A stretch of DNA of 64,000 bases from Halopiger goleimassiliensis. GTDB taxonomy: Archaea; Halobacteriota; Halobacteria; Halobacteriales; Natrialbaceae. Under the pieces are notes generated by a model. The model saw nothing but the letters and a program-made list of their open reading frames with translations, did no database searches and was not told the DNA's origin. Positions within the stretch are counted from its first letter, which is position 1; each line of letters begins with the position of its first letter. This document shows, one piece after another, positions 8,965 through 17,107 of the stretch. Where the stretch lies: NCBI RefSeq assembly GCF_000455345.1, contig NZ_HG315690.1:1563360-1627359 (forward strand). Reading direction: 5' to 3'. Made by a program: the position numbers and the translations under genes.

Positions 8965-9889
8965 AGAATCGGCCACCGGGGAATCCCTGGACGCCCTGCT
9001 CGAGGAAGCCGAAGACAGCCTCGAGAACGTCCAGGAGTACCTCGCCGACGTCGAGAGCGTCGAGGAACTCGAGGACGACACCATCGAGGGACTGCTCGGC
9101 GACGTCGACACCCTCGCGACGGTCGCGACGGAGGCGGTGGAGTTGCTCGAGACGATCGACCTTTCGGACCTTCCGGAGGCCGTCGACGTCGACCAGCTGC
9201 TCGAAGCGATCGAGGTCGGCGAGGTGCCCGAGGTGGTGGCCGACGACGATACGGGCGTCGGCGACGCCGTCGATGTCACCGAGCTCGTCCGCGCCCTGAA
9301 TCTGTTACAGGCCTGGGACGCGACGGAGCTGGGCGAGATGTGGGACGCCGGGCAGGAACTCGAGGCAGCCGTCGACGACTTCGCCGAGACCGGTGAGGAC
9401 GCGGGGATGGTCGAGGAGGCCGCGGCGTCCGTGGCCGACGAGGGATCGGAACTCGTCGGAGAGGACGGCCTGGGGGGCGAGGACGGACTGCTCGGTGGCG
9501 AGGGAGACCTGCTCGAGGACGTCGACCCTGCAGAGGCCCTGGGTGACATCGACGTGATGGACGATCCGCAGGCCTACCAGATAGCGATCCAGCGGGCGGC
9601 GATGCAGGGGATCGACGCCTTCCGGGCGGCGCTGCTCGAGACCCACGCGAAGTTCGAGCGTCTCGTCGCGTTCAACCGCGATCGGATGCGCCGACGCGAC
9701 ACGAGTACGAACTCGCGGAACCCGACCGCGGCCTCGACGATGCCGACCGAGCGGGCTGCGGTCGGTAGCGGCGTCAAGCACTCGACGGTGCCCCAGGACG
9801 TCCGGCTCTCGACGGCCCCCAGCCGGAAGCGAATCTACGGCCAGCGGTTCGAACGAGAACGACAGAAACGGAGGAGCGAGGATGACTGA
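8957..9889 (+). CDS. gvpI: Gas vesicle protein GvpI, with long acidic N-terminal region (310 aa)
   Basis: Assigned by position (H-I-J-K order) and by the basic C-terminal part (about residues 225-310), which contains HAKFERLVAFNRDRMRRR and then QDVRLSTAPSRKRIYGQRF. Characterised GvpI proteins are small (about 140 aa) and basic. Here roughly 215 residues of Glu/Asp-rich helical sequence (LEEAEDSLENVQEYLADVES, repeated EL-E-L patterns and a GLGGEDGLLGGEGDLL stretch) precede that part. This could be a natural long variant or a fusion of an acidic partner domain to GvpI. The start at 8957 is set by the ribosome binding site at 8944-8951. Confidence 0.7.
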   Translation: MAEESATGESLDALLEEAEDSLENVQEYLADVESVEELEDDTIEGLLGDVDTLATVATEAVELLETIDLSDLPEAVDVDQLLEAIEVGEVPEVVADDDTGVGDAVDVTELVRALNLLQAWDATELGEMWDAGQELEAAVDDFAETGEDAGMVEEAAASVADEGSELVGEDGLGGEDGLLGGEGDLLEDVDPAEALGDIDVMDDPQAYQIAIQRAAMQGIDAFRAALLETHAKFERLVAFNRDRMRRRDTSTNSRNPTAASTMPTERAAVGSGVKHSTVPQDVRLSTAPSRKRIYGQRFERERQKRRSEDD

Positions 9890-9980
9890 CCCACCACTAA
9901 CTACGACCGGCGGCGAATCGCCAGCATCGACGACTACACCGACCGCTCGGGGAGCACCGACGCGCGATCCACCAACCCAC

Positions 9981-9988
9981 GGAGGTGA
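9981..9988 (+). promoter_or_regulatory. Shine-Dalgarno deciding the gvpJ GTG start
   Basis: GGAGGTGA ends 5 nt before the GTG at 9994. The alternative in-frame GTG at 9985 lies within this motif and is unlikely to be used. Confidence 0.7.
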
Positions 9989-9993
9989 GCGCC

Positions 9994-10569
9994 GTGCCCC
10001 ATGACTTCCAGCCGAGCAGACAGAAGACCGACCTCGCGGAGGTCGTCGAGATGCTGCTCGACAAGGGCATCGTCATCAACGCCGACATCGCCGTCTCCAT
10101 CGGCGATACGCAACTGCTCGGCGTCCAGGTACGGGCCGCCATCGCCTCCTTCGAAACGGCCGCGAAGTACGGCCTCGAGTTCCCCGAGGGCACCGACATG
10201 CGACGGGTCGCCGAGGCGGCCGGCGATCCGGAACTCGCCGAGATGGAGCGACCGAACCCCGCAATCGATCCGACCCGTGGCGTCAACGTCACTTCGGACG
10301 AAGCGGGCGACGAGGTGACCGACTCCGACGACGGAAGCACCGATGGCGACGCGAGTTACCGACCGCCGGATCGCGGCAGCGAACGCGTCGGCGCACGACC
10401 GAACCCTGATCGCCCGACGAGCGGCGGGTTCGACATGCTCAGCGACGACTCGAGTGCCGATAGCTCGGCTGACGAGTCCGAAACCGACTCGAGCGACGAT
10501 GGCGACGCGAACGACGAGGAATCGAGCGCCGAGAGCGAGGAGTCGACGGCCGAACCGGAGGGGAGCTAG
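9994..10569 (+). CDS. gvpJ: Gas vesicle protein GvpJ with long acidic tail (191 aa)
   Basis: A GvpA paralogue. Residues 8-68 (KTDLAEVVEMLLDKGIVINA, then DIAVSIGDTQLLGVQVRAAI and ASFETAAKYGLEFPEG) match the GvpA fold and the GvpJ-specific YGLEFPEG ending. The remaining 120 residues form an Asp/Ser/Glu-rich tail, making the protein longer than the roughly 100-140 residues usual for GvpJ. GvpJ is a minor shell component or nucleator needed in small amounts. The GTG start at 9994 follows a strong ribosome binding site. The 104 bp after gvpI hold only a short low-complexity frame. Confidence 0.92.
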   Translation: MPHDFQPSRQKTDLAEVVEMLLDKGIVINADIAVSIGDTQLLGVQVRAAIASFETAAKYGLEFPEGTDMRRVAEAAGDPELAEMERPNPAIDPTRGVNVTSDEAGDEVTDSDDGSTDGDASYRPPDRGSERVGARPNPDRPTSGGFDMLSDDSSADSSADESETDSSDDGDANDEESSAESEESTAEPEGS

Positions 10570-10593
10570 CGTGAGCGACGGAGGTGTACCCGC

Positions 10594-10938
10594 GTGACGA
10601 AGATCGACGTCGGCGACGGGGAGGACGCTCGCCAGGGGCTCGTGACGCTCGTCGTCACCGTCGTCGAGATCCTCATCAGCGCGCTCGAGCGCGAGGCGGT
10701 CCGGCGCATGGAGTCGGGGAACCTCACCGACGAGGAGATCGAACGCCTCGGGAGTCAACTCGCGGCGATCGAGGCGGAGATCGACCAGCTGAAACGCGAC
10801 GAGGGGATCGAGGAGAGCGTCGACGACCTCCACGGCGAACTCGACGGGTTGGTCAACGACGTGATCGAACAACTCCACGGCGAACCGCGGTCGACGCACC
10901 AGCCGGGATACTCCGTGTTCGGAGGTGACGGGCAGTGA
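10594..10938 (+). CDS. gvpK: Gas vesicle protein GvpK (114 aa)
   Basis: Helical protein with the GvpK signature: [20 protein letters not shown], then [17 protein letters not shown] and a [13 protein letters not shown] segment. Essential accessory protein that may interact with GvpJ, GvpL and GvpM. It starts with GTG at 10594, seven nt behind GGAGGTG (10580-10586). Its stop overlaps the GTG start of gvpL by 4 bp. Confidence 0.94.
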   Translation: MTKIDVGDGEDARQGLVTLVVTVVEILISALEREAVRRMESGNLTDEEIERLGSQLAAIEAEIDQLKRDEGIEESVDDLHGELDGLVNDVIEQLHGEPRSTHQPGYSVFGGDGQ

Positions 10939-11843
10939 GATTCGACGAAATGGACGAAATAGAACGCGTCGAACAGGAGGGCGACGTCACCGAGGGAGTC
11001 GAGGCGGCGGACGTTCCCGAGTTCGAGGAGGGTCGCTACCTCTACTGCATCGTGGACGCCGAGGAGAACCCGGACGCCCTCGAGACGACCGGCGTCGACG
11101 GCGAACCCGTCTCGGTGATCACCGCGGACGGGATCGGTGCGGTCGTCCACGCCTGTGACAGCCTCTACGACTCCGCTGACCTCGCCCAGGTCAGGCGCTG
11201 GCTCGTCCGGCACCAGACGGTCGTCGACGAGGCCGGCCGGATTTTCGGCACGCCGATCCCGTTCCAGTTCGACACCATCCTCCGGGGCGACGACGAAGGC
11301 GTCCGCGAGTGGCTCCGGTCGGAGCGCGAGACGCTCGCCCACGCGCTCGAGGCGCTGGCCGACCACTGGGAGTATCGCGTCGAGGTCGTCGAGATCGATC
11401 CGCCCGAGGACGAGACGCTGATCGAGGACCACGACGACCTGCGCGACCTCGCGGACCGGATCGAGGCCGCCGACGAGGGGACGGCACACCTCCTCGAGAA
11501 ACGCCTCGATCAGCAACTGACGGACCTTCGGGCGGCCCGCCGGGAATCGATCGCTGCCGACCTCGAGGCGCAACTGACCGACGTCACCAGGGAGGTCCAC
11601 GCGCTCGAGCGCTCGCCGACGGCGTCGCTCTCTGACGAGATCGAAACCGACGAGGACGGTGAAACGGTCTGCCGGTTCACGCTGCTGGCCCACGAGGACG
11701 ACGAGGATGCTATCGGGTCGATCCTGGACGACGTGGCGTCGACCGACGGTCTCGAGGTGCGGTTCACGGGTCCGTGGCCGCCGTACACGTTTGCCCCGGA
11801 ACTGGGCGGCGAACCCGGGACTGAATCGATGGAGGACCCATGA
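10935..11843 (+). CDS. gvpL: Gas vesicle protein GvpL (302 aa)
   Basis: A member of the GvpF/GvpL family. Signatures are [29 protein letters not shown], a central [13 protein letters not shown] (the family core motif) and the C-terminal [18 protein letters not shown]. Residues about 165-215 form a long charged helix. GvpL is proposed as a hub that contacts many Gvp proteins. The GTG start overlaps the gvpK stop, and the gene overlaps gvpM by 4 bp. It has about 30 acidic residues ahead of the conserved start. Confidence 0.93.
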   Translation: MRFDEMDEIERVEQEGDVTEGVEAADVPEFEEGRYLYCIVDAEENPDALETTGVDGEPVSVITADGIGAVVHACDSLYDSADLAQVRRWLVRHQTVVDEAGRIFGTPIPFQFDTILRGDDEGVREWLRSERETLAHALEALADHWEYRVEVVEIDPPEDETLIEDHDDLRDLADRIEAADEGTAHLLEKRLDQQLTDLRAARRESIAADLEAQLTDVTREVHALERSPTASLSDEIETDEDGETVCRFTLLAHEDDEDAIGSILDDVASTDGLEVRFTGPWPPYTFAPELGGEPGTESMEDP

Positions 11844-12121
11844 GACCCCGCAAAGACGACGAGGCGCTGGTCGACGTGCTGGACGTGGTACTCCGGGACG
11901 GTGCCATTCTGCGGGCGGACGTGATCGTCTCCGTCGCCGACATCCCGCTGGTCGGAATCAAACTCACTGCCGCCATCGCCGGCATGGCAACCATGCAGGA
12001 GTACGGCCTCTTCGAGGAGTGGGACCTCGAGCACCGGCGTTCGGCGATCACCAGACGACAGTACGGCGACCGGGACCAGTCGATCGCCATCGGCGACCGC
12101 TCGAGCGACGAACGACCCTGA
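11840..12121 (+). CDS. gvpM: Gas vesicle protein GvpM (93 aa)
   Basis: A GvpA paralogue of the GvpM type: DEALVDVLDVVLRDGAILRA, ADVIVSVADIPLVGIKL, AAIAGMATMQEYGLFEEWD. A short basic/polar tail follows. GvpM is a minor hydrophobic component that aggregates unless held by GvpL or GvpH in Haloferax. Last gene of the rightward operon. The next gene (12233-12448) faces it, so the operon ends in this 111-bp gap. Confidence 0.93.
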   Translation: MRPRKDDEALVDVLDVVLRDGAILRADVIVSVADIPLVGIKLTAAIAGMATMQEYGLFEEWDLEHRRSAITRRQYGDRDQSIAIGDRSSDERP

Positions 12122-12232
12122 GAAACCGTCGACCTCGAAATCGCGTTCGGAAGACGTTCGAACGAATAGCGTGCAGAACACCTCGATACCCCTGGAACCG
12201 GCGAGTACCCGGCTGAGCGCCGGGCGAGCCTG

Positions 12233-12448
12233 TCAGGCGTACTTCGGGCGCTCTTTCGTGAGCGTGACGTCCCCGGTCACCGTCTCCTCGTCGCGGTCCT
12301 CGTCGTAGATGTACTGCCCGGTCGCCCCGCAGAGCGTACACTCGTACGTTTCCGAAATCTCGTTGATCATCTCGCCGTCTTCGAAGTAGACGCGACTCTG
12401 GGTGATCTGCAGGAACTGCGGGGTGTCGCACTGTTCACAGGTGATCAT
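12233..12448 (-). CDS. Small zinc-ribbon protein (71 aa)
   Basis: Two CxxC knuckles (CEQCDTPQFLQI and CTLCGATGQYIYDED) separated by about 30 residues give a four-Cys zinc ribbon. The rest is acidic and beta-rich. Such proteins are abundant in haloarchaea and mostly uncharacterised. Convergent with gvpM. Nothing ties it to gas vesicles beyond position. Confidence 0.7.
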   Translation of the reverse strand: MITCEQCDTPQFLQITQSRVYFEDGEMINEISETYECTLCGATGQYIYDEDRDEETVTGDVTLTKERPKYA

Positions 12449-13041
12449 ATCCGACCGATAGCGGCAGTCGGTTGTAGTTATCCGGCTTGTAACCGAAAGT
12501 CGCCCCGGTATACGGCCGTATTACCGGCGATACGCTCGTTTCAACGGATGACGCGGCTGAGTCGGGCGCTCCGAAACTGACGGCGGACGAATAGAGTATG
12601 CGCCGCATAATTGCGGTGAGTCCTCGGTTTCCAGGCGCGTATCGTCCTACCAGCAGTCATCCTGCCGAACGTCGGACGATCCCGAACCGGAGCCTCCCGG
12701 ACGACGATCCCGTCGGCGAAACCGGTCCCTCACTCGTCGTAACCACGACCTATCAGCGGTGTAGAAGCTCTCTGTCGAGAGTTCGTCCCGCTTACGTCCG
12801 ATCGGCCACCCGCATAACAAAGGACGACGGCCCCCTCGAGCCACCTGCGGGGAGGAATGCCCCGCCGGGTACGCGTTCGACGCACTCCGGATCGAGACGC
12901 ACTGACCGGCCGATCGCGTTCGTCCGTGCCCGGATCGATCGGAAGTGGACTCGCCCCCGCTTCGAGTTCGCTCATGTCTCTCACACCGGGGCGGGCGTCC
13001 ACCCCCGTCCCGGCGTTCCGACCACTAACGACACCGACCGA
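12449..13041. other. 593-bp intergenic region with palindromes
   Basis: No convincing coding frame on either strand; open frames here are arginine/serine-rich and lack haloarchaeal acidity. Two inverted repeats stand out. CCGGTA at 12505-12510 and TACCGG at 12522-12527 flank the perfect 12-bp palindrome ATACGGCCGTAT (12510-12521). CCGCA/TGCGG arms around TAAT lie near 12603-12616. The region follows the adh stop and precedes the zinc-ribbon start, so it may hold that gene's promoter. Confidence 0.5.
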
Positions 13042-14103
13042 TCAGAACTCGGTGATGACGGGGATGCCGACCGTCTCGTACTCGTCCATCGAAGCCAGCG
13101 TTTCGGGCACCTCCTCGAGCGAGAGTCGCTCGCCGATGATCTTGCTCGGCTCGAGGGTGCCCTGGGCGATCAGGTTGAACAGTTCCTCGTAGCGGACCAG
13201 CGGCATGCCGAACGAGCCGTGGAAGTCGATCTCCTGCATCGTCATCACGTCGACCGGCAGGTCGATCTGGCCCTCTTCCTCGCCGGTCGTCAGCCCGACC
13301 TGGACGTGGCTCCCCCGCGTCCCGAGGCTGTTGACCGAGTTCTTGCAGGTTTCGGCGACGCCGAGCGCGTCGATGGAGACGTCGGCCCCGCCGTCGGTGA
13401 TGGCCTGAATCTCCCGGGCCGCGCTGTCGACCTCCGTCACGTTGATCGTCGCCCGAGCGCCGAGTTCCTCCGCGCGCTCGAGTTTGTCCTCCACGAGGTC
13501 GACCGCGATGGGATGGGCACCCAGCGCGTCGGCGATGTGGATCGCCGAGAGGCCGACGCCGCCACAGCCGTGGACGGCGACCCAGTCGCCGGGCCGGAGG
13601 TTCGCGCGATCGGCCAGCGCGTGATAGGCGGTCATGAACCGACAGCCCAGTCCGGCCATCTCCGCGTAGTCGACGTCCTCGGGCAGCTTGACGCAGTTGA
13701 AGTCCGCCTCGCGGACGGGGAACGCCTCCGCGAACGCCCCCTGTGAGTACTCCGAGAGCCCCAGGGGAATAACGGTCTCACAGTTGTTCGCGCGTCCCTC
13801 GCGGCAGTGCGGACAGCTTCCGTCGCCGAGGTGGAACGGGACGGCGACCCGGTCGCCCTCCTCGAGCGTCTCGACGTCCTCGCCGACCTCGCTGACGACG
13901 CCGGCCGGTTCGTGACCGAGGATCTGCCCCTCGGGGACCCCCGCCCCGATCCAGCTCCAGTCGCCCTGCCAGGCGTGCCAGTCGCTACGACAGACCCCAC
14001 ACGCTTCGGTTTCGACGATTACCTGATCCGGCCGCGGTTCCGGATACTCGACGTCTTTCAGAACCAGCGGTTCCCCGTGTTCCTCGATTACAGCGGCGCG
14101 CAT
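13042..14103 (-). CDS. Zinc-dependent medium-chain alcohol dehydrogenase (353 aa)
   Basis: MDR-family NAD(P)H-dependent dehydrogenase. The catalytic zinc ligands lie in ACGVCRSDWHAW and GHEPAG. The structural zinc loop is D-x2-C-x2-C-x7-C (LGDGSCPHCREGRANNC): Asp replaces the first Cys, comparable to the Glu known in the Sulfolobus enzyme. The Rossmann motif is GCGGVGLSAIHIA, with an acidic residue at the end of strand 2 (AVDLVEDK), which favours NAD. Substrate is not predictable. The upstream region has an AT-rich TATA-like stretch (14125-14160) and a 5-bp hairpin (14108-14121) just before the ATG. Confidence 0.9.
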   Translation of the reverse strand: MRAAVIEEHGEPLVLKDVEYPEPRPDQVIVETEACGVCRSDWHAWQGDWSWIGAGVPEGQILGHEPAGVVSEVGEDVETLEEGDRVAVPFHLGDGSCPHCREGRANNCETVIPLGLSEYSQGAFAEAFPVREADFNCVKLPEDVDYAEMAGLGCRFMTAYHALADRANLRPGDWVAVHGCGGVGLSAIHIADALGAHPIAVDLVEDKLERAEELGARATINVTEVDSAAREIQAITDGGADVSIDALGVAETCKNSVNSLGTRGSHVQVGLTTGEEEGQIDLPVDVMTMQEIDFHGSFGMPLVRYEELFNLIAQGTLEPSKIIGERLSLEEVPETLASMDEYETVGIPVITEF

Positions 14104-14340
14104 GATTGGTGGTTCTCCACCATGGCATAAAAGTGTGGTATATATAATAGTTTACAATTGGAAACGAGTTTTCGGTTCTCGGGGAACGATGGAAACGCCC
14201 CCGGGTAGTTCGGTTGCCGCCGATCACGAGGAACGCGACGTGACCTCGGTACCATCGCTCGGTGCGGAACAATCCGCGAGGCTCTCGGCTCGAGCACTTC
14301 GGACCGTGACTCGAGGTCGTTCGAAGACGACGACGCCGGC

Positions 14341-14679
14341 CTACAGTAGTTCGAAAGCACCGTCCGCCGAACCCGATTCGAAGGACGCACCGTTGACGGC
14401 GACGAACGCGATCAGCAGGAACGCGGCGGCCCCGAGACACGTCAGCGAGCACCGCCGTCGGGTCTCCGCGGCGAGACCGACGCGAGCGCCGACCTGCTCG
14501 GTGGCGAACAGTCCCGAAAGCGCCAGCGAGAGTCCGATCGCCGCGATCCAGACGCCACCGAGAACCGTTACTGGAACGAGAAGGAGGCCGTATCCGATCA
14601 CCGCCGCTCCGACCACTATCGCCAGTCCAGCTCCGACGGCGATGGTGGTTCCACCAAACCGCCTCTCAGTACGTGACAT
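14341..14679 (-). CDS. Hypothetical membrane protein (112 aa)
   Basis: Basic N-terminus (MSRTERRFGG), then three to four Ala/Val/Gly-rich membrane segments at about residues 11-30, 32-62 and 78-100, split by a basic loop with AAETRRRCSLTCLG. No family recognised. It stands alone between adh and the dnaK region, all leftward. Confidence 0.6.
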   Translation of the reverse strand: MSRTERRFGGTTIAVGAGLAIVVGAAVIGYGLLLVPVTVLGGVWIAAIGLSLALSGLFATEQVGARVGLAAETRRRCSLTCLGAAAFLLIAFVAVNGASFESGSADGAFELL

Positions 14680-14790
14680 ACGACATCAAGGGGGGATAAC
14701 TCGATATAACTGTTGTGTGGCTGCCACTCCCGTTCGCTACGAAATACCGGCAGGACGGAGCGATACTTCACGTTACCCGTCCTCGTCGCC

Positions 14791-15016
14791 GACGTCGGCA
14801 GCCTACGTCTGACGGGCTGAAGAGGACGACGTACTCGTCGTCTTCAATTCGAAAAGTTCGCTTCGCTCACTTTTCGAAACTACGATGGACTCGCTACGCT
14901 CGTCCATCGAGCCCAAGAAGACGACTCCTCGTGTTACTCGTCGTCGTCTTCTTGGACGTCGGCAGACTACGTCTGACGGGCTGACGAAACCGACTCAGTC
15001 TTCGTCGGTTTCGTCA
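14791..15016. repeat. Array of five hairpins bracketed by a 30-bp direct repeat, at the dnaK 3' end
   Basis: Direct repeats at 14791-14820 and 14955-14984 agree at 29 of 30 bases. Between them are four inverted repeats: A 14822-14831/14836-14845 (one G-T pair), B 14848-14857/14869-14878, C 14883-14890/14902-14909 and D 14913-14925/14943-14955 (13 bp perfect). A fifth, E 14982-14994/15004-15016 (13 bp perfect), has the dnaK stop codon in its loop. B and C share a design: arm, a mismatch, then a GC-NNN-GC tip. The rest of the 315-bp gap (14680-14790) shows nothing. Confidence 0.85.
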
Positions 15017-16920
15017 ACGTCTTCGAAGTCCGCGTCGACGAACTCCTCGTTGTCACCGCCAGCGGTGCCGCCCGGGCCGGGGTTCGGGCCGCTGCCCATG
15101 CCGGCACCGGCCGCGCCAGCGCCGCCAGCGGCACCGCCCGCAGCGCCTCCGGCACCGCCAGCGCCGGCTGCACCGGCCTGTTCGTACATCTGCTTACCGA
15201 TCTCCTGCAGTTCGGAGCTTAGATCCTGGGTCGCGGCTTCGATGTCCTCCGCATCTGCCTCGTCGTCGTCGATCGTCGCCTCGAGGTCCTCGATGGCTGC
15301 TTCGATGTCGGCGCGCAGGTCGTCGTCGACCTGCTCGTCGTTCTCCTCGAGGAGGGTCTCGGCGCGCTGGATCGTCGCCTCGGCGGCGTTGCGGGCCTCG
15401 ATGCGCTCGCGGCGTTTCTGGTCTTCCTCGGCGTGCTCTTCGGCCTCGCGCTGCATCTGCTCGATCTCCTCGTCGGAGAGGCCAGCGCCGCCCTCGATGG
15501 TGATCTCCTCGCTCTCGCCGGAGCCTTTGTCCTCGGCGGTGACGTTGACGATGCCGTTCTCGTCGATCGAGAACATCACTTCGATCTGGGGCGTGCCAGC
15601 CGGCGCGGGCGGAATGCCGGTCAGGTGGAACTCGCCGAGCAGTTCGTTCTCCTCGGCGAGTTCGCGTTCACCCTGGAAGACGCGCACCTGAACGGAGGTC
15701 TGGTTGTCGACGGCCGTGGTGAAAATCTTCGATTCCTCGGTCGGAATCGTCGTGTTCTTCTCGATGAGGCGCTCGAAGAGACCGCCCTTGACCTCGATCC
15801 CCAGCGAGAGTGGCGTGACGTCCAGCAAGACGATGTCGTCGACCTCGCCCGCGAGGACGCCACCCTGGATCGCCGCGCCCAGCGCGACGGCCTCGTCGGG
15901 GTTGACGTTCTTCTGGGGCTGTTTGCCCGTGAGTTCCTCGACCTTCTCTTCGACCTGGGGCATCCGCGTGGAACCGCCGACCAGGAGGACCTCGTCGATG
16001 TCGTCCTTGGTGTAGCCGGCGTCCTCGAGGGCCTGCTCGGTCGGTTCGACCGTGCGGTCGATCAGGTCCTGGGTCAGCGACTCGAACTTCGCGCGGGTGA
16101 GCGACTCCTCGAGGTGGATGGGACCGTCGTCCGTGGCGGTGATGAAGGGCAGGTTGATCTCGGTCTCCTTGCGCGAGGAGAGTTCGATCTTGGCCTCCTC
16201 GGCGGCGTCTTTCAGGCGCTGGAGTGCCTGACGGTCCTCGCGGAGGTCGATGCCGTGTTCCTCCTCGAAGTTGTCGGCGAGCCAGTCGATGATGGCCTCG
16301 TCCCAGTCGTCGCCACCGAGGTCGTTGTCACCGTTGGTCGCGACGACCTCGTAGACACCGCCACCGAGTTCGAGGATGGAGACGTCGAACGTGCCGCCAC
16401 CGAGGTCGTACACGAGAACCGTCTGGTCTTCCTCCTCGTCGAGGCCGTACGCCATCGACGCGGCGGTCGGCTCGTTGATGATGCGCTCGACCTCGAACCC
16501 GGCGATCTCGCCGGCGTCCTTGGTCGCCTGGCGCTGGCGGTCCGAGAAGTACGCCGGGACCGTGATAACCGCGCGTTCGATCTCTTCGCCGAGGTAGTCC
16601 TCGGCGTCGCGCTTGATCTTCTGGAGGGTCATCGCCGAGATCTCCTCGGGGGTGTACTCCTCGTCGTCGATCTCGACGGTGTAGTCCTCCTCGCCCATGT
16701 GGCGCTTGATCGACTGGATCGTCTGCTCCGGGTTCTGGACGGCCTGGTTCTTCGCAGGTTTGCCGACCAGGCGTTCGTCGTCCTCGGTGAACGCCACTAC
16801 CGAAGGGGTCGTCCGTTCGCCCTCGGCGTTGACGATGATCTCCGGATCGCCACCTTCCATCACTGCGAACGCGCTGTTCGTCGTCCCCAGGTCGATTCCG
16901 AGAATCTTGTTGCTCGCCAT
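14995..16920 (-). CDS. dnaK: Chaperone DnaK (Hsp70, 641 aa)
   Basis: ATP-dependent chaperone that works with DnaJ and GrpE. The start at 16920 ([20 protein letters not shown]) places the phosphate-1 motif at the N-terminus. Further landmarks are [29 protein letters not shown] and the substrate-binding domain with [14 protein letters not shown]. The tail is Gly/Ala-rich (about residues 575-620) and ends in an acidic DETDED-type terminus; its last codons sit in a perfect hairpin. Co-directional with grpE, 187 bp upstream. Haloarchaeal dnaK is thought to have come from bacteria. The AT-richer upstream gap probably holds its own promoter. Confidence 0.97.
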   Translation of the reverse strand: MASNKILGIDLGTTNSAFAVMEGGDPEIIVNAEGERTTPSVVAFTEDDERLVGKPAKNQAVQNPEQTIQSIKRHMGEEDYTVEIDDEEYTPEEISAMTLQKIKRDAEDYLGEEIERAVITVPAYFSDRQRQATKDAGEIAGFEVERIINEPTAASMAYGLDEEEDQTVLVYDLGGGTFDVSILELGGGVYEVVATNGDNDLGGDDWDEAIIDWLADNFEEEHGIDLREDRQALQRLKDAAEEAKIELSSRKETEINLPFITATDDGPIHLEESLTRAKFESLTQDLIDRTVEPTEQALEDAGYTKDDIDEVLLVGGSTRMPQVEEKVEELTGKQPQKNVNPDEAVALGAAIQGGVLAGEVDDIVLLDVTPLSLGIEVKGGLFERLIEKNTTIPTEESKIFTTAVDNQTSVQVRVFQGERELAEENELLGEFHLTGIPPAPAGTPQIEVMFSIDENGIVNVTAEDKGSGESEEITIEGGAGLSDEEIEQMQREAEEHAEEDQKRRERIEARNAAEATIQRAETLLEENDEQVDDDLRADIEAAIEDLEATIDDDEADAEDIEAATQDLSSELQEIGKQMYEQAGAAGAGGAGGAAGGAAGGAGAAGAGMGSGPNPGPGGTAGGDNEEFVDADFEDVDETDED

Positions 16921-17107
16921 TATGGGGGTTGTTGTGCGCACTTTGGTTTAAACGTTACTAGGGCAAGCGAGGCGGAGAATAAAAACTCGAGCCGTCGGAT
17001 TCCGGTCGGTTCGTTCGACGACGTGACCGGCACAATGGGGCCACCGTCCCCGGAATCGATACGCGTCCGCTTCGCTCTCTCGGTCGAGAAACAGTCGGCT
17101 GGCGCGT

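Noticed and set aside
9882-10004. 40-codon frame between gvpI and gvpJ
   Set aside because: Thr/Pro-rich low-complexity sequence that starts within the end of gvpI and runs over the gvpJ ribosome binding site and start. No conserved character.
12598-13746. A 382-codon plus-strand frame crossing into the adh gene
   Set aside because: It is arginine/proline-rich at first and then antisense to the alcohol dehydrogenase. It has no domain and no acidic bias.
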